A stretch of DNA of 64,000 nucleotides from Indibacter alkaliphilus LW1 (GCF_000295935.2 NZ_ALWO02000025.1:1-64000), one strand, 5' to 3'. Shown: positions 16,900 through 26,435, counted from the stretch's first letter. A program made the numbers and translations. Notes: a model not told the origin generated them from the sequence alone.

Positions 16900-17772
16900 T
16901 CATTGATATGACATTTTTGACCTGTATTCTTTTGGAGTTTCTCCCTGAGCTTTTTTGAAAGCTCTATTGAAATATGACAGGTTTTGAAAGCCACAATGAT
17001 AGGCAATCTGCGAAATGGTCCAATCACTTTCCTGAAGGAGTTGGCAAGCCTGGTGTATTCTCACTTGTGTCAAAAATTCAGTGAAGGTTTTACCTGTTCT
17101 TTCTTTGAAAAATCTGCAAAATGCCTCCTTGCTTAAATTGGCAACCTCGGCCACTTCCTGAAGACCAATAGCGTTTTGGCTTTGGGACAAAATGTAAGAC
17201 ATAACCTGTCCCATACGTTTGCCTTCTGTTTCCGTATAGTCCTTTTGTGGGACCAATTTGTTCAAGCCTTGCAGTGAGTTCCCCTCCTGAAGGGCCTGAA
17301 GGACATGAAGCGCTGCGAGAATTTTTCCCAGACCTTGATAATCCTTAAAGTCTTCCATAATTTCCAATATACTTTCTTTGGTTTTTCCAAGTACCTTAAA
17401 GCTGCCTTTGGTCTGTTGTAGCCAATGGTGAAGCCCCGCAAACTCTTCCACTTCCAAAAGCCCCTTTCCCAATGCTTCAAAGTCAAAGAACAATGTATTG
17501 CCTAAAGACTGTTTGTCGGTATCAGGATCAAAAAATTCAGCATCTGAGCGGAATACATGCGGCATGTTAGCTGACAATAAATATAGGTCTCCCTTTTCAA
17601 ACCTCCCTAAATAATCTCCAACCATCAATTGCCCTTTCCCTTCCTTGATCCAGGTCAGCTGCCATTGCGGGTGTTGATGCAACTTATCATAAAAATGCTT
17701 GCCGGCATCTACTTGAAATCGAACAAATTCTTTGTTGGATTTTGGTATCTGGAATGAAATAATTTTCTTCAT
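16900..17772 (-). CDS. AraC family regulator of the hydroxyproline genes
   Basis: The N-terminal half is a cupin-like sensor (HPQWQLTWIKEGKGQLMVGDYLGRFEKGDLYLL). Residues 185-290 hold the two AraC helix-turn-helix motifs (LQEVAEVANLSKEAFCRFF and ISQIAYHCGFQNLSYFNRAF). It is transcribed divergently from the hydroxyproline catabolic genes, with about 200 bases between the starts. It therefore probably senses hydroxyproline or a breakdown product and activates the cluster. The ligand is inferred from the neighbours. Confidence 0.88.
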   Translation of the reverse strand: MKKIISFQIPKSNKEFVRFQVDAGKHFYDKLHQHPQWQLTWIKEGKGQLMVGDYLGRFEKGDLYLLSANMPHVFRSDAEFFDPDTDKQSLGNTLFFDFEALGKGLLEVEEFAGLHHWLQQTKGSFKVLGKTKESILEIMEDFKDYQGLGKILAALHVLQALQEGNSLQGLNKLVPQKDYTETEGKRMGQVMSYILSQSQNAIGLQEVAEVANLSKEAFCRFFKERTGKTFTEFLTQVRIHQACQLLQESDWTISQIAYHCGFQNLSYFNRAFKKAQGETPKEYRSKMSYQ

Positions 17773-17971
17773 GGCTAGGGAACTCTAATTTAAACCAGCT
17801 AATTACTTGAATTCATGTAGCCGATTTATAATCTCTTTTAATTTATGATATAATATTAATTATTTTAAGGCTATAAAATCAAAGTATGATCAATACAGTG
17901 CTATTATATACTAATCTGGTACAGGTAAGCAGGTGAATAAGCCTCTACCTTTGACCAAAAAAACTCAAACT

Positions 17972-18862
17972 ATGAACTGGCAAGGCGTATTTCCGGCAGT
18001 CACTACTAAGTTTCATCAAGATGGGAGCTTGGATATGGACATGTTTTTTAAAAATTTAGATGCTCAACTCGATTCAGGGGTGCATGGAATCATTTTAGGA
18101 GGCACTTTAGGTGAATCTTCGGTATTGTCACTGGACGAAAAAATCCAATTGACCACAGAGGCCATAAGTTACATAAATGGAAGGGTTCCCGTCATTTTGA
18201 ATATCGCAGAAGGCGCTACAAAAGATGCAATATTTTGGGCTGAAAAGGGCAGAGAGCTTGGCGTTTCTGGTCTGATGCTATTACCTCCTATGCGGTATGC
18301 TGCTGACCATAGGGAAGTAGTCACTTATTTTAAAGCTGTAGCCAATAGTACCGACCTACCCATCATGATCTACAACAACCCTGTGGATTATAAGACTTTA
18401 GTGACTATATCCATGTTTGATGAATTGGCCGCATGTGAAAACATCCAAGCCATCAAAGAATCCACAAGGGATATTTCCAATGTGACACGCATGCGCAACC
18501 GCTTTGGAGATCGGTACAAAATTCTATGTGGAGTGGACACCTTGGCCATGGAGGAATTGGTAATGGGTGCAGACGGCTGGGTAGCAGGCTTGGTTTGTGC
18601 TTTCCCCAAAGAAACAGTTGCTATTTTCAATTTTGTCAAGGCTGGAAAATACGAAGAAGCCTTACAAATTTACCGTTGGTTTCTGCCTCTTTTAGAATTA
18701 GACATTCACCCTAAGCTGGTTCAATACATCAAATTGGCCGAGCAAATGGCCGGAATTGGAACCGAATGGGTCAGAGCACCGCGATTGACTTTGGTAGGAG
18801 AAGAGAGAGTAAAAGTTGAAAATATCATTAAGAGAGGTTTGGAGCATAGGCCTAAACTTTAA
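17972..18862 (+). CDS. Pyrroline-4-hydroxy-2-carboxylate deaminase-like DapA-family enzyme
   Basis: This is a TIM-barrel member of the dihydrodipicolinate synthase family: GGTLGESSVLS near residue 45, MIYNNP near 132, and Schiff-base Lys162 in IQAIKEST. I prefer the ATG at 17972 (MNWQGVFPAVTT) over one 13 codons upstream, because family members begin there. Beside a hydroxyproline epimerase, a FAD dehydrogenase and a semialdehyde dehydrogenase it should deaminate 1-pyrroline-4-hydroxy-2-carboxylate to 2-oxoglutarate semialdehyde. Lysine synthesis is less likely because of this context. Confidence 0.87.
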   Translation: MNWQGVFPAVTTKFHQDGSLDMDMFFKNLDAQLDSGVHGIILGGTLGESSVLSLDEKIQLTTEAISYINGRVPVILNIAEGATKDAIFWAEKGRELGVSGLMLLPPMRYAADHREVVTYFKAVANSTDLPIMIYNNPVDYKTLVTISMFDELAACENIQAIKESTRDISNVTRMRNRFGDRYKILCGVDTLAMEELVMGADGWVAGLVCAFPKETVAIFNFVKAGKYEEALQIYRWFLPLLELDIHPKLVQYIKLAEQMAGIGTEWVRAPRLTLVGEERVKVENIIKRGLEHRPKL

Positions 18863-19350
18863 GATATTAAGTTGATATTGATGGGTATTAATTTCATGAT
18901 ATTGACTAACTGGAATTTTGTTCTTGAAAATATGGTAGAAATATGCCTTCGGCGAAATAAATGGAAATATGATTATACACCACTTTGCCAGCAACATCCA
19001 AAAATTAATGTTTGCATTAGTTCAATATCAACTTGTATCTAAATATCAATTAATATCGAAATGAAAAAAAACCAGCTATAAACTATCCTACTGGTATCAT
19101 TCCGTATATATATACATTTATTAGATACGCACGGTGAGATATTGCTATTTTATTTTAATTTATCCTGAATCGCTCTGCTCTTGGGACCTTCGCCCCGAAT
19201 CATTTCATTCTCGGGATCTTCGACTAAGCTCCGGTTTCTACCATATTTCAACTATATATCAATTGTATTTCAATCATATTTCTACCGTATTTCCAGCATA
19301 TTTTAATAACTTAAAGCCTTTATTACCATAAATCTTAAACCTAAACAACC
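18863..19350. other. Repeat-bearing gap inside the hydroxyproline cluster
   Basis: The stretch is gene-free. It holds a short GAAATA(T)GCCTTCGGCGAAATA motif near 18937, a degenerate reversed copy of the 48-bp repeat (about 19161-19240) and, at 19245-19310, several TATTTCAA/TATTTCTACC units similar to 21240-21310 just before the epimerase. The two gaps therefore share a repeat design. Confidence 0.6.
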
Positions 19351-20796
19351 ATGAACTACGACCAAATATTCCAATCCGCCCATGATGCTTTTTTGCACTT
19401 CAAAAATGTTTCAGGAAAGGAAAAAGGTGAATTTTTAAAAAGGATCGCTGAAGGAATCGAGGCCGAAAAATCGACTTTAATCCCCATGGCTTCTGGGGAA
19501 TCCAACTTGCCTGAAGGTAGAATTACCGGAGAACTGGGTAGAACTGTCGGTCAAATTCGACTATTTGCCACTTTGGTAGAAGAAGGATCTTGGTTAGAAG
19601 CTGTAATAGACCATGCTGATCCAGATAGAACCCCTGCTCCTAAGCCTGATTTACGGAGATTTCTGACACCCATAGGGCCTGTTGTGGTTTTTGGAGCAAG
19701 TAATTTTCCTTTGGCATTTTCTACCGCTGGCGGGGATACGATTTCCGCTTTGGCAGCAGGATGTCCCGTTGTATACAAAGGCCACCCAGCGCATCCAGAC
19801 ACCTCCAAATTGGTAGGACAGATCATCCAAAAAGCTGCCATAGATTCCGGATTGCCCGTAGGATTATTTACCCATGTAGAAGGAGGAATAGCCGAAGGTC
19901 AAGCTTTGGTGAAACACCCTTTGGCTAAAGCAGTGGCATTTACGGGATCATTTACAGGTGGAAAAGCCTTATTTGACCTTGCTAATCAAAGAGAAGAACC
20001 GATCCCTGTTTTTGCAGAAATGGGCTCTGTCAATCCAATCATTACTTTTAAAAAGAAGCTTGCAAACAACTTAGAAGTTTTAGCCAAGCAATTTGTCGGT
20101 TCTCTGACACTCGGAGCGGGACAGTTTTGTACCAACCCCGGATTAATCATGGTACCCAGCGCGCATGCAGAGGATTTTGCTGAGGCTGTAAAAAAAGAAT
20201 TGGAAGAAATCGCAGCAGCTCCAATGTTGCACGAGGGAATAGCAGAGGCTTACTATAAATCGTTGGAGAGCATGAAGGAGCGCAAAGAACTCGATTGGGT
20301 ACAGGTAGCTGAGGCAAAAGACCTGATCAAAGCCTATCCTGCTTTGGCCAAAATCAAGGCTACAGACTGGCTAGAGGATGATCATTTTCAGCAAGAAGTA
20401 TTCGGTTCATTTGCCCTGATGGTGGTCTATGAAAATTTCAATGACCTCTTTGCCATTGCGCAGAGGCTTCATGGTCAATTGACCATCACCCTTTGGGGGG
20501 AAGAAGAAGAGTTGGCCAATAAAATCGATTTGATCAATCAGTTGGAAGAAAAGTGCGGCAGGTTATTATTCAAAGGAGTGCCAACCGGAGTAGAAGTAGG
20601 ACATGCCATGCAACACGGAGGTCCCTTTCCATCTACCACCGATAGTAGATTCACATCTGTTGGCTCCTATGCTATCAAGAGATTCGCTCGACCGATTGCA
20701 TTCCAGGACATGCCAGCTACCCTCCTTCCTGACGCGCTGATGGAAGACAATCCCTTGGGGATTTGGAGAATGGTGGATGGGGAATTCAAAAAATAG
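19351..20796 (+). CDS. 2-oxoglutarate semialdehyde dehydrogenase (NADP)
   Basis: This is a 481-residue aldehyde dehydrogenase with general base Glu223 in VFAEMGSVNP and nucleophile Cys260 in GAGQFCTNPG. The GPVVVFGASNFPLAFS and AFTGSFTGGKAL cofactor loops fit the ketoglutaric semialdehyde dehydrogenase group. It would oxidise 2-oxoglutarate semialdehyde, the product of the preceding enzyme, to 2-oxoglutarate. It is separated from both neighbours by about 500 bases of repeats, so it may have its own promoter. Confidence 0.9.
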   Translation: MNYDQIFQSAHDAFLHFKNVSGKEKGEFLKRIAEGIEAEKSTLIPMASGESNLPEGRITGELGRTVGQIRLFATLVEEGSWLEAVIDHADPDRTPAPKPDLRRFLTPIGPVVVFGASNFPLAFSTAGGDTISALAAGCPVVYKGHPAHPDTSKLVGQIIQKAAIDSGLPVGLFTHVEGGIAEGQALVKHPLAKAVAFTGSFTGGKALFDLANQREEPIPVFAEMGSVNPIITFKKKLANNLEVLAKQFVGSLTLGAGQFCTNPGLIMVPSAHAEDFAEAVKKELEEIAAAPMLHEGIAEAYYKSLESMKERKELDWVQVAEAKDLIKAYPALAKIKATDWLEDDHFQQEVFGSFALMVVYENFNDLFAIAQRLHGQLTITLWGEEEELANKIDLINQLEEKCGRLLFKGVPTGVEVGHAMQHGGPFPSTTDSRFTSVGSYAIKRFARPIAFQDMPATLLPDALMEDNPLGIWRMVDGEFKK

Positions 20797-20835
20797 AAAT
20801 GAAGTATACCTTCGGTGAAATAAAGTAGAAATATA

Positions 20836-21160
20836 GCTTCGCTGAAATATATTGAAATAGATATTGATGGATATTTGCAGTGCGATATTTGTGGATATTG
20901 ACCCTCACCTTAATAAAAAGATTTGAAATATGCTTCGCGAAATAAAGGTGAAACTGGAGCTTTAGCGGAAGTCCCGAGAGCGAAGCGATTCGGGATATAC
21001 TTGATGAAATAAGATAGAAACTGGAGCTATAGCGGAAGTCCCGAGAGCGGAGCGATTCGGGATATGCTTCGCTGAAATATATTGAAATAGATATTGATGA
21101 ATATTTGCAGTGCGATATTTGTGGATATTGACCCTCACCTTAATAAAAAGATTTGAAATA
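20836..21160. repeat. 95-bp repeat, two copies
   Basis: Bases 20836-20930 and 21066-21160 are nearly identical, starting GCTTCGCTGAAATAT and ending GATTTGAAATA. They are direct repeats 230 bases apart, with two 48-bp units between them, so the array arose by duplication of a composite block. Confidence 0.8.
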
Positions 21161-21228
21161 CACTTTGTGAAATAAGATAGAAACTGGAGCTTTAGCGGAA
21201 GTCCCAAGAGCGAAGCGATTCGGGATAT
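20951..21228. repeat. 48-bp hairpin repeat, three copies
   Basis: Copies at 20951-20998, 21018-21065 and 21181-21228 each begin AAACTGGAGC and hold CCCGAGAGCGAAGCGATTCGGG-type sequence, which can form a short hairpin (CCCGA with TCGGG). A degenerate copy in the opposite orientation is near 19161-19240. This is a REP-like element confined here to the hydroxyproline cluster. Confidence 0.75.
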
Positions 21229-21311
21229 GCTTCGCGAAATATTTCAATCATATATCAATCGTATTTCCACTTTATTCCTACCATATTTCTACAGTATTTC
21301 AATTATAAAAC

Positions 21312-22310
21312 ATGAAAAAAACCTTCCAATGCATTGATGCCCATACTTGTGGAAATCCAGTTAGAGTAGTATCCGGCGGAGTTCCGTTTCTGCAAGGAAA
21401 TAATATGCTGGAGAAGCGCCAATTCTTTCTGGAAAACCTGGATTGGATCAGGACGGGGCTGATGTTTGAACCTAGGGGACATGATATGATGTCCGGATCT
21501 ATGCTTTTTCCTCCACATGATCCTGAAAATGATTTTGCAGTGCTTTTTATAGAAACATCAGGTTGCTTGCCCATGTGTGGGCATGGCACTATCGGCACGA
21601 TCACTGTAGCTATAGAGGAAGGATTGATCCAGCCCAAAAAACCAGGTTTCCTGAGAATGGAAGCCCCCGCAGGATTGGTTATGGTGGAATACAAGCAGGA
21701 AGGTAAAAAAGTAACTTCGGTAAAACTGACAAATGTAAAGAGCTTCCTTGCAGCGGAAGGATTGGAGATTGAAACTGATGAACTGGGTAAGCTTATGGTA
21801 GATGTGGCCTATGGGGGCAATTTTTATTGTATTGTAGATCCTCAGGAAAATTTTGCCGGGCTTCAGCATTTCAAAGCGGAGCAGCTGATCTCAATGGCAA
21901 GAAATCTACGTCAAAAGATGAATGAAAAGTATGAGTTTGTGCATCCCGAACATCCTCAGATCAAAGGCTTGTCACATGTACTATGGACAGGTGAGACCAT
22001 AGATGCCTCAAGTACAGCCAGAAATGCCGTCTTTTATGGTGAAAAAGCCATAGACCGCTCTCCATGCGGAACTGGAACCTCGGCAAGAATGGCACAGTGG
22101 TTTGCCAAGGGTTGGCTGAAGCCTGGTGATGAATTTATCCACGAGAGTTTCATTGGATCAAAGTTTACTGGCAAGATAGAAGAAGTTACCGAGATTAAAG
22201 GAAAGCCAGCGATCATCCCAAGCATAGAAGGTTGGGCAAAAGTCTATGGCTACAATACGATCATACTGGATGATGATGATCCTTATGTGCATGGATTTCA
22301 AGTGATATAG
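21312..22310 (+). CDS. 4-hydroxyproline 2-epimerase (proline racemase family)
   Basis: Both catalytic cysteines of the epimerase/racemase group are present: Cys89 in MCGHGTIG and Cys252 in SPCGTGTSA. Dehydratase relatives carry Thr at the second site, so this one is an epimerase. Length (332) is normal. It should convert trans-4-hydroxy-L-proline to cis-4-hydroxy-D-proline, the first step of the pathway whose other enzymes flank it. Proline racemase activity is the main alternative. Confidence 0.92.
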   Translation: MKKTFQCIDAHTCGNPVRVVSGGVPFLQGNNMLEKRQFFLENLDWIRTGLMFEPRGHDMMSGSMLFPPHDPENDFAVLFIETSGCLPMCGHGTIGTITVAIEEGLIQPKKPGFLRMEAPAGLVMVEYKQEGKKVTSVKLTNVKSFLAAEGLEIETDELGKLMVDVAYGGNFYCIVDPQENFAGLQHFKAEQLISMARNLRQKMNEKYEFVHPEHPQIKGLSHVLWTGETIDASSTARNAVFYGEKAIDRSPCGTGTSARMAQWFAKGWLKPGDEFIHESFIGSKFTGKIEEVTEIKGKPAIIPSIEGWAKVYGYNTIILDDDDPYVHGFQVI

Positions 22311-22786
22311 AGAATGGAACGCGGAAGACGCTGATTTGGCGGATGAACACGGATTTTTTATCAGCGATCATCCGCATAATCCGCGTCATCACGATACTCG
22401 GGACAGGTTCTGCGTTCCGTCCAACCCAGAATTTTTTCATAAATCAGATTTTCTTAATCTATACATTTTTGATCTGCGACTATCTGCTCAATCCGTGTCA
22501 TCAGTGTTCCATCTTAAGACAGGATTATTTTTCTATTAGGTAAATTATCCGATATTTTTACTATTAGAATCAAAAAGCTATTGTGAAATCTACAAAGAGG
22601 CACCACAACATCCGTCAATCCAAAACCATTTTTCGTCAACCCTCTCCACCTCTATCTTTCCAAGAAATCTTATATTCGTAGATTGAAAGAAACCAAAAAC
22701 ATATAACCAAGACGTTTATCTTTCTCCATCAATACCATCAAAAGCCTAAACACCAAGTTCTTGGTACTTGATACATTGTACAAAAA
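22311..22786. other. Gap with long inverted-repeat element
   Basis: Bases 22316-22510 hold an element with complementary arms (GGAACGCGGAAGACGC near 22317; GCGTCATC and TGCGTTCC near 22383-22419) plus a half copy ending near 22509. Bases 22751-22780 carry TTGGTACTTGATACATTGTAC, akin to the inverted repeats around the four-helix-bundle gene at 31440-31970. There is no gene. Confidence 0.55.
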
Positions 22787-24034
22787 ATGAAACCAACCAT
22801 CATCATTGGAGGAGGAATTATAGGACTTTTCACAGCCTATTACCTCACCGAACAAGGAATAGAAGTCTGCATCATAGATAAAGGAAACTTGGACGTATCC
22901 ACTTCAACAGGCAATGCAGGTATGATTGTGCCCAGCCATATCATCCCCCTAGCTGCACCGGGAATGATAGCAAAAGGCATTTCTTGGATGTTTTCTTCCA
23001 AAAGTCCATTTTATATTCATCCAAGACTGGACCGCAAACTGATGGAATGGTCCTGGCTATTTTACAAATCGGCCAATGCCGCTCATGTGGAAAGGTCTAT
23101 TCCTTACTTGAAAAACATTTCCTTACTCAGCAAGGGGCTTTACCAGGAATTTAAAAATACGCACCAAGAAGAGGTGGATCTGGAATTGGCCGAGAAAGGC
23201 CTGATGATGATTTATCAAACTCCCCAAGTCGAAAAGGAAGAAATAGAATTTGCCCATCTAGCTAGAAAACATGGGCTGAAAGCTGATATTCTGACCCATC
23301 AGGATATATCCAAAATAGAACCCAACCTAGAAGTCAAGGCATTGGGTGCTGTTCTTTTTCCTGGTGATGCCCACTTATCTCCTTCAAGTCTATTCAATTT
23401 CCTGAAAAGCAACCTGAGAAAAAAGGGTGTGGAGTTTTTGACCCAGCAGGAAGTTTTAGGGTTCGAAAAATCGAAAAGAAAGGTTACTTCGGTCATCACG
23501 GCCGAGGGCAGCAAAGCCGCTGGAAATGTCATAATTTGCGGTGGTGCTTGGTCTGCTTCACTTGCCAAACTTTTGGATTTCAACCTCCCCATGATGGGCG
23601 GAAAAGGCTACAGTTTCATCCAGGACAATATCCCTGAAATCAAACAAGCGAGTATTCTCACCGAAATGAAAGTGGCGGTAAGCCCCTATGGCCAAAAAAT
23701 CCGCTTCGGAGGCACCATGGAAATAGCCGGAACGGATGAGCGGATCAATATGAACCGCGTTAGGGGAATTTTTGAATCCATAAACAGGTACTACCCGGAT
23801 TTTCGGGCCGTTTTTCCTTCCGAAGAAAACATCTGGAAAGGCCTTCGCCCCTGTTCGCCTGACGGCATTCCTTACATCGGTCCGGCACCGGGATATGAAA
23901 ACGTTTGGGTCGGGACAGGTCATGGGATGATGGGTGTAAGTATGGCAACGGGTACTGGAAAAATATTGGCAGACCTTCATCAAGGTCATGCGGGCACAAT
24001 GGATATCAAGGCCTTTGCCGTGGGGAGATATTGA
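22787..24034 (+). CDS. FAD-dependent D-hydroxyproline dehydrogenase (DadA-like)
   Basis: The dinucleotide-binding fold opens at IIIGGGIIGLFTAYYLTEQG, and the C-terminal FAD-binding segment reads GLRPCSPDGIPYIGPAPGYENVWVGTGHG, typical of the DadA/glycine oxidase family. At 415 residues it is normal. Placed after the epimerase, it should oxidise cis-4-hydroxy-D-proline to 1-pyrroline-4-hydroxy-2-carboxylate, passing electrons to the respiratory chain. The substrate is inferred from the cluster; a general D-amino acid dehydrogenase is possible. Confidence 0.87.
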   Translation: MKPTIIIGGGIIGLFTAYYLTEQGIEVCIIDKGNLDVSTSTGNAGMIVPSHIIPLAAPGMIAKGISWMFSSKSPFYIHPRLDRKLMEWSWLFYKSANAAHVERSIPYLKNISLLSKGLYQEFKNTHQEEVDLELAEKGLMMIYQTPQVEKEEIEFAHLARKHGLKADILTHQDISKIEPNLEVKALGAVLFPGDAHLSPSSLFNFLKSNLRKKGVEFLTQQEVLGFEKSKRKVTSVITAEGSKAAGNVIICGGAWSASLAKLLDFNLPMMGGKGYSFIQDNIPEIKQASILTEMKVAVSPYGQKIRFGGTMEIAGTDERINMNRVRGIFESINRYYPDFRAVFPSEENIWKGLRPCSPDGIPYIGPAPGYENVWVGTGHGMMGVSMATGTGKILADLHQGHAGTMDIKAFAVGRY

Positions 24035-24119
24035 GTGCCCTTGGATCTTATAACTCCTCGATCATATTTCTGTAATGGCTATTACTGTAATGTCCATTAC
24101 AATAAATTTAAAATTGTAA

Positions 24120-25220
24120 TCAAAATATCATATAGGACAAGCCCACAACATGAGCTTCTCTAAATTCACCTGAAAAAGGCTTAAAAAAAAGAGAGTGGCT
24201 GATTTTTAGTCTGGGAATTATTTCAAAATCAACCTTAAACATGACCGGAAGCTCGTCCAGAACTCCATTATTCCCAAAAGTCCTAAAGCCCAAGGTAGCA
24301 GTCAGTTCATTTCCCAATTGGTCTGTTTCATAGCCTAAACCCAAAAAATAATCTTGGGCCACTTCAAATGAGGCTTCTCTTTGTGGCAGGTGGGACAGAT
24401 AACCGCTAAATGCAAAGAACAAAGTATTGTTACGGGTATTGGTTTTTTTTGTCCGTAGTTTAATATTATACCGTGGTTGAAAGAACATACTAAATCCATT
24501 CCCAAAAAGATAGCCCGCACCGAGGTCTAGGTTTGTCTTGGGGTAGTAAGGATTTTCCTTAGAATAATAGGTGTCTAGGCTAACCTTTCCTTCTTCATCT
24601 ATAAAAAGTACCTTGTTCAAGTTCCTTTTCTTATACTGATCATACCAGTTATTCTCCAAAGCCGCTGACTTTACCATATCATTGATACCCGCATTTTTCA
24701 ACACCTCCAGTTCATCAATCTCACCTAAAAAGAATTCCACTTCCATCAAATAAGAATAGTAGGTCATAGTAATTTGGTGCCTTAAAGCCGGCAAAAAATC
24801 ATCTCCAATTTTGGCAAACATCCCGACTGGATTCATTAAAACCTTCAATTCATCAGATTCTGGGCTGAATATAATATGGTAATTCTGCTTGTCGAAATTC
24901 AGCCCCATAGCCGCTAACTTCTCTAAGAGGATCTCAATATCTTTATCAAACCCAAACCATCCATTAAAATCCCTTTGCCTATTGACATCGTGCCATCTAT
25001 AGGAAACTTTTTTATGACCTAAGACGAAAATATCCAAGGTATCATGTGCGGTATTAAGCTTTAGTTCAGGCTGATCATAGAAGTACTCCAATGGTTTTTG
25101 GGGATGTTCCCAACTTTTTGGATGAAGTTGTAGCAGGTCATATAATCCTTGTCCATAAACGGTGCTAATCAATGGAAATAGCACCAAAAACATCAAAATC
25201 GTCCTCCTAGATTTAGTCAT
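24120..25220 (-). CDS. Unrecognised outer-membrane protein in a sigma-factor operon
   Basis: The signal peptide (ending VYGQ near residue 24) leads to a soluble region of about 190 residues. It is followed by a beta-rich C-terminal half with alternating strands (NLDLGAGYLFGNGFSMFFQPRYNIKL; LTATLGFRTFG) ending in Phe, as in outer-membrane barrels. I recognise no named family. It overlaps the upstream membrane protein by 8 bases, so it is the third gene of the sigma factor operon and may be the envelope effector or the sensed component. Confidence 0.75.
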   Translation of the reverse strand: MTKSRRTILMFLVLFPLISTVYGQGLYDLLQLHPKSWEHPQKPLEYFYDQPELKLNTAHDTLDIFVLGHKKVSYRWHDVNRQRDFNGWFGFDKDIEILLEKLAAMGLNFDKQNYHIIFSPESDELKVLMNPVGMFAKIGDDFLPALRHQITMTYYSYLMEVEFFLGEIDELEVLKNAGINDMVKSAALENNWYDQYKKRNLNKVLFIDEEGKVSLDTYYSKENPYYPKTNLDLGAGYLFGNGFSMFFQPRYNIKLRTKKTNTRNNTLFFAFSGYLSHLPQREASFEVAQDYFLGLGYETDQLGNELTATLGFRTFGNNGVLDELPVMFKVDFEIIPRLKISHSLFFKPFSGEFREAHVVGLSYMIF

Positions 25221-25842
25221 CTTTCCTTTTGTTTTTTGTTGGATTTCCTTTCTCTTGCATAAATTGTCTTCTCGCCTGAATCATTTGTTCAAAAGTCAAT
25301 TTTTCCACGATCATCCTTTCTTCTACCTTTTTTTCGATTTTAGTTTTTTCCAAGGCTTGCTGAAAAGCTTGAGCAGATGGACTTAATTTCTTTTCTTCAG
25401 ACGTAGCAAAAGTGTCTTCCAAAACAATGGTTTGTCTCAGGATTTTCGATTGCTCATTTTTATGCAATGTTTCCGTACTATCAGGAGTAATAGGTTTCCA
25501 AACCTCTTTTTCAACAAACTCTTCCTCTTGATGAGTAGCTGTGCTTATCGTCTTTTCCGGCTTTTGTTCCCAATTCGATGTTGGGATTTCTTCTACCATA
25601 TTTGATTGATCTGAAGAAATAGCAGTAAGTAAATACCGAGGTTCAGCATCAGTCGAAGCCTTAAAATACCAAATTGAGAGTGCGATAATTGGAATTAAAG
25701 CAGCTGCTGCCCAATACCGGTATCTTGTTCTATCTTTTCGGGATGCTTTTACCACCTTGCCCCAGACCTCTTCCTTTCGGAATTCCACACCAACTGGGAT
25801 CTTGGCTCTTTGGTCTATATTTTCAAATGATTTTCGAAGCAT
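25213..25842 (-). CDS. Putative anti-sigma factor, single-pass membrane protein
   Basis: A basic N-terminal domain of about 45 residues is followed by one hydrophobic segment (YWAAAALIPIIALSIWYF, about residues 43-60). An acidic, Glu/Thr-rich periplasmic tail ends in a charged coiled coil (KIEKKVEERMIVEKLTFEQM). It overlaps the sigma gene by 20 bases. Position and topology fit an anti-sigma factor, but I see no clear zinc-binding or FecR motif, so the function is inferred. Confidence 0.7.
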   Translation of the reverse strand: MLRKSFENIDQRAKIPVGVEFRKEEVWGKVVKASRKDRTRYRYWAAAALIPIIALSIWYFKASTDAEPRYLLTAISSDQSNMVEEIPTSNWEQKPEKTISTATHQEEEFVEKEVWKPITPDSTETLHKNEQSKILRQTIVLEDTFATSEEKKLSPSAQAFQQALEKTKIEKKVEERMIVEKLTFEQMIQARRQFMQEKGNPTKNKRKDD

Positions 25843-26374
25843 GATTCCAGCCGTTTGCTATTATTAATTTCTTTAGGTAATTCTTGGCCTTACTCAACTG
25901 TGATTTGCTAGTCCCCTCACTTATCCCAAGTTTTTCGGAAATTTCGGGATGTGAAAAACCTTCAATTTCATATAAATTAAAGACTGTCCTGTAACCTTCA
26001 GGTAGTTGGAGAATCAGCCCGAACAATTCATCTGCTGATAACTTGTCCAAAATATCTTCTCCCTCTTTTTGAAAATGTTCTTCAGGCTCTACCATCATCG
26101 GGCTTCTCATTTGTTTTCTCAAACACATCAAGCACTCATTAACTGTTATTTTTCTGGCCCAGGCTTCAAATGAACCCTCCATTTTATACTCAAACCTATG
26201 AAGAGACCTAAATACCTTTATCAGAGCACTTGACAATACATCTTCAGCATCTTCCTGATGTTTGAGATAGCGTAAGCACAACATAAATAAGGGTTTAGAA
26301 ATAGAGTCATAGATTAATCTTTCCGCTTTAAGGTTGCCTTTTGACGCTTTCTCTATGGTTTTCTTTTCTAACAA
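25823..26374 (-). CDS. ECF-type RNA polymerase sigma factor
   Basis: Region 2 is at residues 10-80 (LIYDSISKPLFMLCLRYLKHQEDAEDVLSSALIKVF, with the DAEDVL core). Region 4 is at 120-175 (LPEGYRTVFNLYEIEGFSHPEISEKLGISEGTSKSQLSKAK, a helix-turn-helix). At 183 residues it is the usual ECF length. It heads an operon with a single-pass membrane protein and an outer-membrane protein, so it probably answers an envelope signal. Confidence 0.93.
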   Translation of the reverse strand: MLEKKTIEKASKGNLKAERLIYDSISKPLFMLCLRYLKHQEDAEDVLSSALIKVFRSLHRFEYKMEGSFEAWARKITVNECLMCLRKQMRSPMMVEPEEHFQKEGEDILDKLSADELFGLILQLPEGYRTVFNLYEIEGFSHPEISEKLGISEGTSKSQLSKAKNYLKKLIIANGWNHASKII

Positions 26375-26435
26375 ATTACTTTACCCGTTTATTTTAAAAA
26401 TGCGTCTTTTCACCAAAGGGTTGCCTGAAACTGAA

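Larger units (their letters stand above)
20797..21311. other. Repeat-filled gap before the epimerase
   Basis: Nearly the whole stretch is repeats: two 95-bp copies (20836-20930 and 21066-21160) interleaved with three 48-bp copies (20951-20998, 21018-21065, 21181-21228). It contains no gene. Confidence 0.75.
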
